The notes under the pieces: generated by a model
Database searches by the model: none
Told to the model about the DNA's origin: nothing
The model's input: only the letters and a program-made list of their open reading frames with translations
In this document: piece by piece, positions 27,181 through 35,528 of the stretch
How the letters are laid out: every line of letters begins with the position of its first letter
How positions within the stretch are numbered: position 1 is the first letter of the stretch
Position numbers and translations under genes: made by a program
From: an uncultured Lachnospiraceae bacterium
GTDB taxonomy: Bacteria > Bacillota > Clostridia > Lachnospirales > Lachnospiraceae
Assembly: GCA_947652735.1 (NCBI GenBank)
Contig: CANTEG010000007.1
Location: 1-64,000 of the forward strand
Direction: 5' to 3'
Length of the DNA stretch: 64,000 nucleotides

Positions 27181-28080
27181 ATGATAGATTTGAAGTTTTT
27201 ATATAAATTAGAAAGAAAGTACGGAAAGTATGCCATTAAAAATCTGGCACTCTATATTGCGATTGTATTTACATTATCCTATTTCTTTCAGCTTTTGCTG
27301 CCGAATGTATATTACAAGCTTGTATTTTCACCGTACAATATATTTGTAGAGCATGAGTATTGGAGAATCTTTACATGGATATTTACAACACCTGGTGAGT
27401 TTGATTTCTTCACGCTGATTATGCTGTTTTTCTATTACTCAATCGGTTCGCAGATAGAGGCGGTAATCGGAACATTTATGTTTAACCTGTATATCTTTGG
27501 CGGAATATTTTTTACGACCGTGGGAATTACGGCTTCCAGTGCCATTGCTTATTATACAATCAGTGATTCTGGTAGTATGTACAATTTTCTTTATGGCGAA
27601 GTTGCAGGTTATTATCTGACGTATTTTATGACTATAAGTATATTCCTTGGATTTGCATTTATTTATTCAAACTCCATGCTGATGCTGTGGTTTATTATTC
27701 CAATTAAGGCAAGCTGGTTGGCAATTGTAGATTTACTGTTTTTGGCGTATTATTTTATAGAACTTAAAAATTTGACGTGCAGGGTTGCGATTATTGCAAG
27801 TGTATTGAACTTTATTATTTTTTATTTCATTAACAAAAAATATTCCTTTAAATACGCGCATGCCCGATACATGTCACGCAAAAAGGTAAAGAAAAAGCAA
27901 GGTATGGGTAAAGAAACGGGAGATAAGGTGATACCCCTTAACATTACAAAGCATAAATGTGCAATCTGTCAGAGGACGGAAAAGGATGATGAGATGCTGG
28001 AGTTCAGATTCTGCTCCAAATGCAATGGAAACTACGAGTATTGCAGCGATCATCTTTATACACATGAACATGTAAAATAA
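27181..28080 (+). CDS. Rhomboid-like membrane protein with C-terminal zinc ribbon
   Basis: The 299 residues have about six hydrophobic helices (roughly 20-43, 70-95, 98-120, 145-165, 168-190, 195-215) in a rhomboid/derlin-like arrangement with the EYWRIFTWIFTTPG loop near residue 60. A GxSG catalytic serine is not evident, so it may be a pseudoprotease. A basic linker follows, then a CxxC zinc ribbon (KCAICQ, CSKCNGNYEYCSDH, ending THEHVK). ATG 27181 touches the AAAGG site, so the TTG at 27190 is an equally likely start. No enzyme activity is claimed. Confidence 0.7.
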   Translation: MIDLKFLYKLERKYGKYAIKNLALYIAIVFTLSYFFQLLLPNVYYKLVFSPYNIFVEHEYWRIFTWIFTTPGEFDFFTLIMLFFYYSIGSQIEAVIGTFMFNLYIFGGIFFTTVGITASSAIAYYTISDSGSMYNFLYGEVAGYYLTYFMTISIFLGFAFIYSNSMLMLWFIIPIKASWLAIVDLLFLAYYFIELKNLTCRVAIIASVLNFIIFYFINKKYSFKYAHARYMSRKKVKKKQGMGKETGDKVIPLNITKHKCAICQRTEKDDEMLEFRFCSKCNGNYEYCSDHLYTHEHVK

Positions 28081-28101
28081 AACTTGTAACAGGAGACATA
28101 C

Positions 28102-29496
28102 ATGAATAACGATTTAAGAAAACGGATAAAAGACATAAAAAAGGAAACCAATCAGGATGCCCGGTTTGAAAAATATGCAGACTGTGTCAAGGAGTATTAC
28201 AATTACTACGCCACAGTGAAGCTGTCCATGAACTATTATACAATAAAGGAAATGGTCGGGGAAAGAAGTGACATAAGCAGTGAAGTGATAAAGCATCTTG
28301 CGGATGTTACGGCTTTGCTGAAAACGTATGTTGTCTCAGATGAGGAGGTATCAGACAGTGATATTGCACTTATCAAAAAAATCCGTGGTGACGTTGAGCG
28401 GAGAATGCAAATCCTAACGTCATATACAGACGGTTATGAGACTTATGAGTATATCCTGAACAGAATTGAGGCAGGGATAAAGAAACAGGTGGAAGAAGTC
28501 GACATTGATGAGCTTTCTTCCAAGGTTTTTCAATATATTTTTTCGAATAATGACAAGGTTGTCATAAACAGCAAGCTTCAGCTTGTAATGTCACAGTTAC
28601 CTGTCAGGATGACAAAAGCCAAGTTTTATGATGTTGTCACAAACACGTTGAACATTTATAAGGGCGGGGATAAGAAAGCTGCTGCTGATTTTGTGGACAT
28701 GCTTGAAAAAACGACCCTGATTGACTTGCCGCCTGATTTTGAACAGGAATATCCAATGCTTTATTCCGTCTATCATAAGCTTAAGGATACTGATTATAAA
28801 CAGGTTGACGCAAAAGCATATGACAGCCTGTGCGATGAGCTTTCAGGTGCTGTTTCGTTTATCGAAAATGAGAGTACATTTTTAGTCCTGTTTCAGGAAA
28901 TTGTAAATGATACGTTTGCAATTCTTTTGACAAATGGCATGAAAGCAATAAATACAAGTAAAAATGGTTATCAGTCTGCGGTGGCAATTATTTCCGCCTG
29001 CACAGATGATAAAATCATAGATATGGAAGATAAAACAATCATGGACGCATTTATTTCTATTGAGGGTGTGCAGGAGGAGCTTCTGGAAAGCGTATATGTT
29101 TTGCAGACGATGCAGGAGGAGTTTATGGCGTCCATCGGTGAGGATGAGGCATGTTCGGGTGATGCATTTTGGCTTGTTTCCACATTGGACAAGCTGCTTT
29201 CAACAAGCTTGTTTATATCATTGGAGGAGGATACTGATCTGTCAGGGGTTGCCGATGGTGATTATATAGCCAAGCTTCGGGAAATGCTCACAGGAAAACT
29301 TACAGAGCTGTTTGACAGCAATCCGATGATTGTGAACAGGAGTATTATGTGTAAGCTTCTTTCTGCAATGCCGATATTTTTGAATAGCCAGCAGGAGATA
29401 AAGTCATATCTTGATTATGTTTTGGGAAATTGCAGGGACATGAGTGAGCTTACTGCATGTAACAGATTGTTAAATGAGTTGATTGAGGAAGAGTGA
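28102..29496 (+). CDS. Uncharacterised helical protein (464 aa)
   Basis: No family was recognised. The product is largely helical and acidic with no signal peptide or membrane segment. It is read as a cytoplasmic protein with repeated amphipathic helices, for example LKTYVVSDEEVSDSDIALIKKIRGD, and the C-terminal MIVNRSIMCKLLSAMPIFL. AGGAGA precedes the ATG, and it starts 21 bases after the zinc-ribbon gene. The next gene begins just after its stop, and the DUF2953 and GerW genes follow, so the group is probably one transcript. A role in sporulation or envelope processes is inference from position only. Confidence 0.65.
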   Translation: MNNDLRKRIKDIKKETNQDARFEKYADCVKEYYNYYATVKLSMNYYTIKEMVGERSDISSEVIKHLADVTALLKTYVVSDEEVSDSDIALIKKIRGDVERRMQILTSYTDGYETYEYILNRIEAGIKKQVEEVDIDELSSKVFQYIFSNNDKVVINSKLQLVMSQLPVRMTKAKFYDVVTNTLNIYKGGDKKAAADFVDMLEKTTLIDLPPDFEQEYPMLYSVYHKLKDTDYKQVDAKAYDSLCDELSGAVSFIENESTFLVLFQEIVNDTFAILLTNGMKAINTSKNGYQSAVAIISACTDDKIIDMEDKTIMDAFISIEGVQEELLESVYVLQTMQEEFMASIGEDEACSGDAFWLVSTLDKLLSTSLFISLEEDTDLSGVADGDYIAKLREMLTGKLTELFDSNPMIVNRSIMCKLLSAMPIFLNSQQEIKSYLDYVLGNCRDMSELTACNRLLNELIEEE

Positions 29497-29501
29497 TTTT
29501 A

Positions 29502-29819
29502 ATGAAGCTTGTGGATGCTCTTTATACATACGGATATAATGACAGAAAAATGAAAAAGGTGCTTCAAAGGATAAAGGAGAACAGAAAGCTGTCAAAAAGA
29601 GCACAGGTGATTATATATCCGCTTATACATGACGGTTTGTTTGAAATATACAGCTACAGACATCTGCTTTCCCCATGCTACAAAAGCCTTTTAAAGGATG
29701 TTGTTGTGCTTGGTGTTGCGTCGGACAGGGCAGGTGCGGATGAGCTTGTGGTAAATATCGTTCAGGATGTTTATGATTCGGATATAGATTTTGATATAAA
29801 GAGGTTTTTTGGATTGTAG
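29502..29819 (+). CDS. Uncharacterised small protein (105 aa)
   Basis: The start ATG at 29502 has GAGGAAGAG just upstream, overlapping the end of the previous gene. Other possible starts (GTG at 29493) overlap that gene's stop. The 105 residues are basic at the N-terminus (YNDRKMKKVLQRIKENRKLSKRAQV) and end with a more acidic region. No family was recognised. The tight spacing to the DUF2953 gene (10 bases) argues for co-expression. Confidence 0.6.
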   Translation: MKLVDALYTYGYNDRKMKKVLQRIKENRKLSKRAQVIIYPLIHDGLFEIYSYRHLLSPCYKSLLKDVVVLGVASDRAGADELVVNIVQDVYDSDIDFDIKRFFGL

Positions 29820-29828
29820 GGAGATAAC

Positions 29829-30908
29829 ATGCTGCATGTCATATTGCTGATATTAAAAATATTACTGTGGATAATTTTGGGGCTTGTTTCGCTTGTACTT
29901 CTTTTATTGTTGCTTGTTTTATTTGCTCCTATAACATACAGTGCAGATATTAAGATTGATGATAATGCTTCCGTGGCAGCAAGGATACGTTTTTTGATTT
30001 TATCGGTAAGGCTTGACTTTGACAAAAATGCCAAAAGCATTGACACAGCCATAAGAGTGTTCGGTATCAGGCTTGGCGGAGGAAAGGAAAGCACAAAAAA
30101 GGTGAAGTCGGATGTAAGGCACATTGTCAAAGAGGCGGAAGACCTTGCGGACGATGAGCTTGAAAATGAAGACATTGAAGAGGAAGATGACACTTCGGAT
30201 GACATCGGGTCTGACGATGCAGATGATATGGAAGTTGCTGAGGAGAAAGATACAGAAGACGACGATGCAGGTGATGAAGACCTCGACGAGGAAGATAAAG
30301 ATATAGAAAATGATGCAGGGCTTGCTGAATACACGGTATATAATGCTGACAGAAGTTATTCAGATATTGAACAACCTAAACAAACAGATGAAGCCGCAAA
30401 AAATATAGATGGCGAAGAACCAGAGGAAGCTTTCTCAAAGAGTAAAAAAGGTAAAAAGAAGAAAAAGGTTAAACGACAAAAGAAAATAAAAGAGAAAGAG
30501 TCAAAAAAAGAAAGGGAAAGCGTGCTTGACAAGGTGAATGGCAAGCTTGCATATATAAAGAAAAAGCTTAACAGGGTTGAGCGGTTTTGGAATTTACCAT
30601 GTACCGTTAAACTCAGGACATATTTAAAAAAGTATATACCAGGGCTGTTTCGGCATATCAGTCCGAGAAAAATTGCGGGACATGTCAGATACGGTTTTAA
30701 TGAACCGTGTAAAACAGGTCAGGTTACGGGATACTTAAGCCTGATGCCCTTTGTATACCAAAAAAATTTTTATCTGCAACCTGATTTTTACAATAAGGTT
30801 TTAGAGGGCGAGGTAAAGCTTAAGGGCAGACTTATGCTTGGATATATTTTGAGAATTGCATTGAATATAAATGTTTGGAGAACAATAAAGGTAATGAGAA
30901 AAATTTAA
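29829..30908 (+). CDS. DUF2953-family membrane protein (YtfI-like) with a charged insert
   Basis: The 359 residues start with one or two membrane helices (about 3-36). A DUF2953-like part follows (ITYSADIKIDDNASVAARIRFLILSVRL), and its conserved end lies at about 270-359 (HVRYGFNEPCKTGQVTGYLSLMPF). Between them lies a long insert: acidic (EDIEEEDDTSDDIGSDDADD, about 100-160) then basic (KKGKKKKKVKRQKKIKEK, near 205). The family and its place just before a GerW-type gene match the YtfI-YtfJ pair of Bacillus. The gene is near-complete by family length, the insert aside. Confidence 0.75.
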   Translation: MLHVILLILKILLWIILGLVSLVLLLLLLVLFAPITYSADIKIDDNASVAARIRFLILSVRLDFDKNAKSIDTAIRVFGIRLGGGKESTKKVKSDVRHIVKEAEDLADDELENEDIEEEDDTSDDIGSDDADDMEVAEEKDTEDDDAGDEDLDEEDKDIENDAGLAEYTVYNADRSYSDIEQPKQTDEAAKNIDGEEPEEAFSKSKKGKKKKKVKRQKKIKEKESKKERESVLDKVNGKLAYIKKKLNRVERFWNLPCTVKLRTYLKKYIPGLFRHISPRKIAGHVRYGFNEPCKTGQVTGYLSLMPFVYQKNFYLQPDFYNKVLEGEVKLKGRLMLGYILRIALNINVWRTIKVMRKI

Positions 30909-30927
30909 ATTAGGAGGAAGTAAGGAT

Positions 30928-31338
30928 ATGGCGAACGATTTTAACCAAACAGTAGGTTCATTATTTAAAGGAATGGATACATTTTTATCAAGTAAGACGG
31001 TTGTGGGGGAGCCTACACATATAGGTGACACAATTATATTGCCGCTTGTTGATGTGAATTTCGGTGTTGCAGCGGGAGCATTTGCAAAAGACGGAAATAA
31101 AAATTCAGCAGGAGGAGGTATGGGAGGCAAAATGTCCCCATCAGCGGTTCTTGTTATTCAAAATGGCAGGGCAAAGATGATTAGTGTCAAAAATGAGGAC
31201 ACTGTATCTAAAATCATGGATATGATTCCTGATATCATCGATAAGATATCGGCTCTTGTGAAAAAGGGAGAGGTAAGTGACAAGGATACTGCTATCGAGG
31301 AAGCAATAAGTGATATTGCAAAGGATGAGTTAATTTAA
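30928..31338 (+). CDS. ytfJ: GerW/YtfJ-family sporulation-associated protein
   Basis: The 136 residues show the family pattern: NDFNQTVGSLFKGMDTFLSSKTVVGEP, then DTIILPLVDVNFGVAAGAF, a Gly-rich SAGGGMGGKMSPSAVL, and AKMISVKNEDTVSKIMDMIPDI. In Bacillus subtilis the relative (GerW) is needed for spore germination, but the molecular role is not established. AGGAGGA precedes the ATG. It follows the DUF2953 gene by 19 bases, a conserved pairing in Firmicutes. Confidence 0.85.
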   Translation: MANDFNQTVGSLFKGMDTFLSSKTVVGEPTHIGDTIILPLVDVNFGVAAGAFAKDGNKNSAGGGMGGKMSPSAVLVIQNGRAKMISVKNEDTVSKIMDMIPDIIDKISALVKKGEVSDKDTAIEEAISDIAKDELI

Positions 31339-31400
31339 TTCTTACAGACCGGGCATAAGCATATACTATAATAACTGATTATGTGTCATTGGGTGGTTTT

Positions 31401-31538
31401 ATGAAAGCATTAGTCGGATATGGTATGCTTTTTGCGGCATTGGGGATACTGATGTCGTATTTTGTGAGCGGCTTTTGTGAGTTTCTGCTTATTGTGATTT
31501 TACTGTTGGGGGCTTATTTGCTACTTTGCAAATGTTGA
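31401..31538 (+). CDS. Small membrane protein (45 aa)
   Basis: An ATG frame with GGGTGG seven bases upstream encodes 45 residues that are almost entirely hydrophobic (MLFAALGILMSYF and FLLIVILLLGAYLLLC), so two short helices or one long one. It ends 23 bases before the NrnA-like start. No family was recognised. The small size and hydrophobic composition make it plausible but unproven. Confidence 0.5.
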   Translation: MKALVGYGMLFAALGILMSYFVSGFCEFLLIVILLLGAYLLLCKC

Positions 31539-31561
31539 AATTATTGAGAGGGTACAAAACT

Positions 31562-32542
31562 ATGGCAATGAATAAACCAAATGAATTGGTAGACATGTTA
31601 AAAGGACACAGAGTATTTATACAGACGCACAATTATCCTGATCCTGATGCTATCGCCAGTGCCTTTGGCTTACAGGAGTTTTTGGAGTTTTACGGCGTGG
31701 ATTCAACGCTGTGTTATGTTGGCATTATTGACAGATATAATACAAGGAAAATGATGGATGCCTTTGGTATAACCATATATTCTTACGATGATATTCCTGA
31801 TATGTGTGAGGATGACTATATTATAAATGTAGACTGCCAGAAACCAAATGGAAACACAACAGATTTACCAGGAAATGAGGTGGCTTGTGTTGACCATCAT
31901 CCTATATTTAAGGAAACGGAAAGCTATCTTTATCAGGATGTACGAATCGTGGGTGCATGTGCAACAATTATTGCATGGTATTATTATGTTACGGATACTC
32001 CTATGTCCGCTGACGTTGCAACGGCACTTGCATATGGAATAAAGATGGATACGGATGACCTTATCAGAGGAACAACACCACTTGATATGGATATGATTTC
32101 ATTTCTGTTTCGGTTTGCTGACTGGGGTAAGCTTAACGAAATGTATAATTCAACGATAGAATTTCAGGATTTGGCAGCATATGCATCAGCAATTGAAAAT
32201 ATTGAGGTGTATGATTTTGTCGGATTTACATATATGCCGTTTGAATGTCCGAATTCCCTTGTGGGGATTATATCTGATTTTATCCTGTCTCTCGATGTAG
32301 TGGACGTTGCTGTCGTTTATTCCGTAAATCAAAATGGAATAAAGTTTTCGGTAAGGAGTGAAAGGGCTGATGTTGATTCAGGCAAGCTTATTTATGATGC
32401 ACTTTACGGAATCGGAAGCGGAGGAGGACATGCTGCAATGGCAGGGGGATATGTCAGTGCAGAAAATATAAATTATCTTGGAACTGCATACCATGGTAAA
32501 TTAAAAGAATTGTTTATGCAGAGTATACGGAAGATGGTCTAA
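31562..32542 (+). CDS. DHH-family phosphoesterase (NrnA-like)
   Basis: The 326 residues carry the DHH signature: THNYPDPDAIASAFGL near residue 25 and VDHHP near residue 115, with a C-terminal DHHA1-like GSGGGHAAMAGG (about 285-296). NrnA degrades short RNA oligonucleotides and dephosphorylates pAp in Firmicutes. Similar proteins can cleave c-di-AMP (GdpP-type) but those are larger. A GAGAGGG site precedes the ATG at 31562. The precise substrate is not settled by sequence. Confidence 0.82.
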   Translation: MAMNKPNELVDMLKGHRVFIQTHNYPDPDAIASAFGLQEFLEFYGVDSTLCYVGIIDRYNTRKMMDAFGITIYSYDDIPDMCEDDYIINVDCQKPNGNTTDLPGNEVACVDHHPIFKETESYLYQDVRIVGACATIIAWYYYVTDTPMSADVATALAYGIKMDTDDLIRGTTPLDMDMISFLFRFADWGKLNEMYNSTIEFQDLAAYASAIENIEVYDFVGFTYMPFECPNSLVGIISDFILSLDVVDVAVVYSVNQNGIKFSVRSERADVDSGKLIYDALYGIGSGGGHAAMAGGYVSAENINYLGTAYHGKLKELFMQSIRKMV

Positions 32543-32549
32543 TGAGCAT

Positions 32550-32569
32550 TGCAGGGTTTTGTGCCTGCA
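32550..32569 (+). promoter_or_regulatory. Hairpin between the NrnA-like gene and the ppGpp synthetase
   Basis: TGCAGG pairs with CCTGCA across an 8-base loop. It lacks a downstream T run, so it is not a clear terminator on the + strand. It lies nine bases before the repeated promoter-like element. Confidence 0.35.
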
Positions 32570-32577
32570 CAAAAAAC

Positions 32578-32622
32578 TATAATGCGAAAACCACATGGAG
32601 CCGGCAGGCGACATGGTATACT
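32578..32622 (+). promoter_or_regulatory. Promoter-like element upstream of the ppGpp synthetase (copy 2 of a repeated motif)
   Basis: TATAAT at 32578-32583, CATGGAGCCGGCAGGC at 32594-32609, and TATACT at 32617-32622. The spacing and most bases match the serA copy at 9005-9048. TATACT as a -10 would put the start near 32629, about 20 bases before the ATG at 32649. Both copies precede genes of stress or starvation metabolism. Confidence 0.5.
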
Positions 32623-32648
32623 AATATTATGAATTTGAGGTGGTTATT

Positions 32649-33317
32649 ATGACTGCGGAAACAGATATGAGTATGGAGGTGCTTATGAATTCTGAGAATC
32701 CTGAAAAGGTTCTCAAGAATATGCAGCCTTTTATAAATTTGATGATGAATTATGAGTGTGCACTCATGGAAATTGAGACAAAGCTCAAGGTATTAAATAC
32801 GGAATTTGCACTGTTACATAACAGGAATCCGTTTGAATCGATTAAATGCAGGTTAAAAAAGCCTATCAGCATAGTTGAAAAAATGAGAAAAAAGAAGCTC
32901 GATATCACCATAGAAAATATCGAGAATAACCTTACGGATGTGGCAGGAATAAGGGTAATATGCTCGTTCCCTGAGGATATATATAATTTATCAGAGCTTC
33001 TTTCAAAGCAGGATGACATCAAGGTTGTATGCGTCAAGGATTACATAAGGAATCCAAAGCCAAACGGCTACAGAAGCCTACATCTTATCGTTGAGGTTCC
33101 GATTTTTCTGTCAAATGAGAAAAAAATTATGAAGGTTGAGGTTCAGTTTAGAACGATTGCCATGGATTTTTGGGCAAGTCTTGACCATAAGCTGAAATAT
33201 AAAAAAGATAATTTAAAGCATCCTGAAATTGTGGCGCAGGAGCTGAAAAAATGTGCAGATACAATCACTGCCATGGATTATAAGATGCAGGAAATTAGAA
33301 ATATGCTGGAGGATTAA
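32649..33317 (+). CDS. Small alarmone (ppGpp) synthetase
   Basis: The 222 residues hold a single RelA/SpoT synthetase domain: KKPISIVEKMRKKKLDI (ATP/GTP site), NLTDVAGIRVICSF, KDYIRNPKPNGYRSLHLIV, and VEVQFRTIAMDFWASLDHKLKYK. This fits the small RelQ/RelP class that lacks the hydrolase and TGS/ACT domains. The product is expected to make (p)ppGpp from ATP and GDP/GTP. GAGGTGG precedes the ATG at 32649. The flavin-reductase gene starts three bases after its stop. Confidence 0.88.
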   Translation: MTAETDMSMEVLMNSENPEKVLKNMQPFINLMMNYECALMEIETKLKVLNTEFALLHNRNPFESIKCRLKKPISIVEKMRKKKLDITIENIENNLTDVAGIRVICSFPEDIYNLSELLSKQDDIKVVCVKDYIRNPKPNGYRSLHLIVEVPIFLSNEKKIMKVEVQFRTIAMDFWASLDHKLKYKKDNLKHPEIVAQELKKCADTITAMDYKMQEIRNMLED

Positions 33318-33320
33318 TGG

Positions 33321-33884
33321 ATGGCTAAGGAAGTTTGGAAGCCGGGGAATATGCTTTATCCTCTGCCTGCCGTTATGGTAACGGTGTCGGATGGATGTGG
33401 AAATGATAATATTATTACGATAGCGTGGACGGGAACGATTAATTCTGACCCTGCGATGGTATCCATATCTGTGAGAAAATCAAGATATTCATATGAGCTG
33501 CTTGCAAAGAATGGTGAGTTTGGAATTAACCTTGTTACAAAAGACCTCACCTTTGCAATGGATTACTGCGGTGTTAAGTCTGGCCGGGATATGGATAAAT
33601 TCAAAGAATGCGGGCTTACCAAGGCAAAAGCAGACACCATAAATGTACCGTTAATTAAGGAGAGCCCGCTGAGCCTTGAATGCAAGGTGAAGCAGGTGAT
33701 TCCTCTAGGCTCCCATGACATGTTTATGGCAGAGGTGACCGCTGTTGTGATAGATGATAAGTATATGGACGAAAGCGGTAAATTCAACTTAAATGCATCC
33801 AATCTTGTTGCCTACTCACATGGACAGTATTATACTCTCGGTGAGAATATCGGTAAGTTTGGATACAGCGTGCAAAAAAAGTAG
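33321..33884 (+). CDS. Flavin reductase-like (FMN-binding split barrel) protein
   Basis: The 187 residues show the fold of flavin reductase-like domains: LYPLPAVMVTVSDG, NIITIAWTGTINSDPAMVSISVRKSRYSYELL, and GEFGINLVTKDL. The natural partner is unknown. It begins three bases after the ppGpp synthetase stop, with GGAGGA at about 33308-33313 as ribosome binding site. The ATG at 33317 runs into a stop and is not the start. Confidence 0.82.
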   Translation: MAKEVWKPGNMLYPLPAVMVTVSDGCGNDNIITIAWTGTINSDPAMVSISVRKSRYSYELLAKNGEFGINLVTKDLTFAMDYCGVKSGRDMDKFKECGLTKAKADTINVPLIKESPLSLECKVKQVIPLGSHDMFMAEVTAVVIDDKYMDESGKFNLNASNLVAYSHGQYYTLGENIGKFGYSVQKK

Positions 33885-33905
33885 ATGTTGATTCAAAAAC
33901 AGCTA

Positions 33906-33935
33906 TTGACAGGGAAGCCATTTCAGCTTTATACT
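33906..33935 (+). promoter_or_regulatory. Sigma-A promoter of the comM-dprA genes
   Basis: TTGACA at 33906-33911 (perfect -35), an 18-base spacer, and TATACT at 33930-33935. A TATAC/GTATA inverted repeat (about 33930-33947) overlaps the -10 and could be an operator. Confidence 0.75.
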
Positions 33936-33980
33936 TTTGGCAGTATAGTTTGCTCCGTTATGGGTAGATAAGGAGCACAA

Positions 33981-35528
33981 ATGTTTCATAAGGTTTCAAG
34001 TAGCGCCGTCATGGGAATTGACGGCGTGATTATTCATGTGGAGGCAGATGTAAGCGATGGCTTGCCTATGCTTTCTATGGTCGGATGTCTTTCCCCGTCA
34101 GTGAGGGAGGCAGGCGAACGGGTGCGGACTGCACTTAAAAATTCTGATTTTTTTCTTCCCCCTAAAAGAATAACAGTAAATTTATCACCAGGTAATCTTA
34201 AAAAATATGGTACGGGATTTGATCTGCCTATTGCAGTGGCAATTTTACTTTGCATGGGAATCACGCCGGGAGAAAACATTAACCTTGACACTACACTTAT
34301 TATAGGGGAACTTGGGCTTGATGGTATGGTTAAACCGGTTAACGGCATTCTTCCCATGATTTATGATTGCTGTGGACTTGGATATGACACATGCATTGTG
34401 CCTGCTGAAAATGCAAAGGAAGCGGCACTTGTGGACGGTGTGAAAGTTTTCGGTGTTGAAAGCTTACGGCAGGTTATAGATGAAATAACAGGCACAAATT
34501 CCCTTGCACCTTACAAGGGCTGTGACAGTCATACAGTTTTGGAGACGGGGAAGCTTGATTTTTCCGAGATTAAGGGGCAAGAGTCCATCAGACGTGGGAT
34601 GGAGATAGCCGCAGCAGGCTTTCATAACGTATTAATGACAGGTGCAGCAGGTGCGGGAAAATCAATGATTGCAAAAAGACTTCCGACAATCATGCCCAAA
34701 ATGACCTTTGAGGAGAGTGTACAGGTCACAAAAATATACAGTATAAATGGAATGTTAAAAGACGGAATGGGACTTATATGTGAAAGACCATTTCGGTCTC
34801 CCCATCATACAATAACAGGCCATGCCTTAATCGGTGGAGGGGTAAACCCAAGACCGGGGGAAGTGAGCATGGCACATAACGGAGTTTTGTTTTTGGACGA
34901 GCTGCCTGAGTTTAACAAAAATGTGCTGGAGGTTTTAAGACAACCTGTGGAGGATGGGAGAGTCAGTCTGTCAAGAGTAAATGCGTCCTATGTTTTTCCG
35001 TGTGATTTTATGCTGGTTGCAGCTATGAACCCATGTCCGTGTGGTTTTTATCCTGACAGAAGGAGGTGCACATGCACGGCGGCACAAATAAAAAAATATC
35101 AGGGCAGAATAAGCGGGCCGTTACTTGACAGAATAGACATGTACATGGAAGTAAGACCTCTAAAGTATGAGAGTATGTTTTCGGAGGAGGAAGCAGAAAA
35201 TTCAAAATCCATAAGGGAACGGGTAGAACGGGCGAGACTGATACAGAAAAAAAGATACGAGGGAACAATGATATATTTTAATTCACAGCTTGAAGGCGCT
35301 CTTGTACGGAAATACATAAAACTTGGACCAGATGCGGAAAATGAGCTTAAAACTCATGCAGAACATGCAAATATAAGTGCAAGGGGGATGAACAGAATAA
35401 TCAAGCTTTCAAGAACAATCGCTGATTTAGATGGTTCGGAGGATGTACAAAAAAGGCATGTGACGGAGGCTTGCTTTTATAGAAACAGCACGAGCCGCAT
35501 GGAGGGAGGCTCTGATTATGTTTTTTAA
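33981..35528 (+). CDS. comM: ComM/YifB-type Mg-chelatase-like AAA+ helicase
   Basis: The 515 residues have an N-terminal Lon/S5-like domain (SSAVMGIDGVIIHVEADVSDGLPMLSMVG) and an AAA+ core with Walker A GAAGAGKSMIAKRLP (about 222-235), a Walker B VLFLDELPEF near residue 305, a sensor region MNPCPCGFYP, and the C-terminal Mg_chelatase part (NISARGMNRIIKLSRTIADL). In proteobacteria ComM drives branch migration of transformation intermediates; in Firmicutes it is common and its role is less clear. GAGCACAAATG is the start context. It overlaps dprA by 11 bases. Confidence 0.9.
   Translation: MFHKVSSSAVMGIDGVIIHVEADVSDGLPMLSMVGCLSPSVREAGERVRTALKNSDFFLPPKRITVNLSPGNLKKYGTGFDLPIAVAILLCMGITPGENINLDTTLIIGELGLDGMVKPVNGILPMIYDCCGLGYDTCIVPAENAKEAALVDGVKVFGVESLRQVIDEITGTNSLAPYKGCDSHTVLETGKLDFSEIKGQESIRRGMEIAAAGFHNVLMTGAAGAGKSMIAKRLPTIMPKMTFEESVQVTKIYSINGMLKDGMGLICERPFRSPHHTITGHALIGGGVNPRPGEVSMAHNGVLFLDELPEFNKNVLEVLRQPVEDGRVSLSRVNASYVFPCDFMLVAAMNPCPCGFYPDRRRCTCTAAQIKKYQGRISGPLLDRIDMYMEVRPLKYESMFSEEEAENSKSIRERVERARLIQKKRYEGTMIYFNSQLEGALVRKYIKLGPDAENELKTHAEHANISARGMNRIIKLSRTIADLDGSEDVQKRHVTEACFYRNSTSRMEGGSDYVF

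Noticed and set aside
31339-31400. Terminator after the GerW-type gene
   Set aside because: No stable stem with a following T run could be found.
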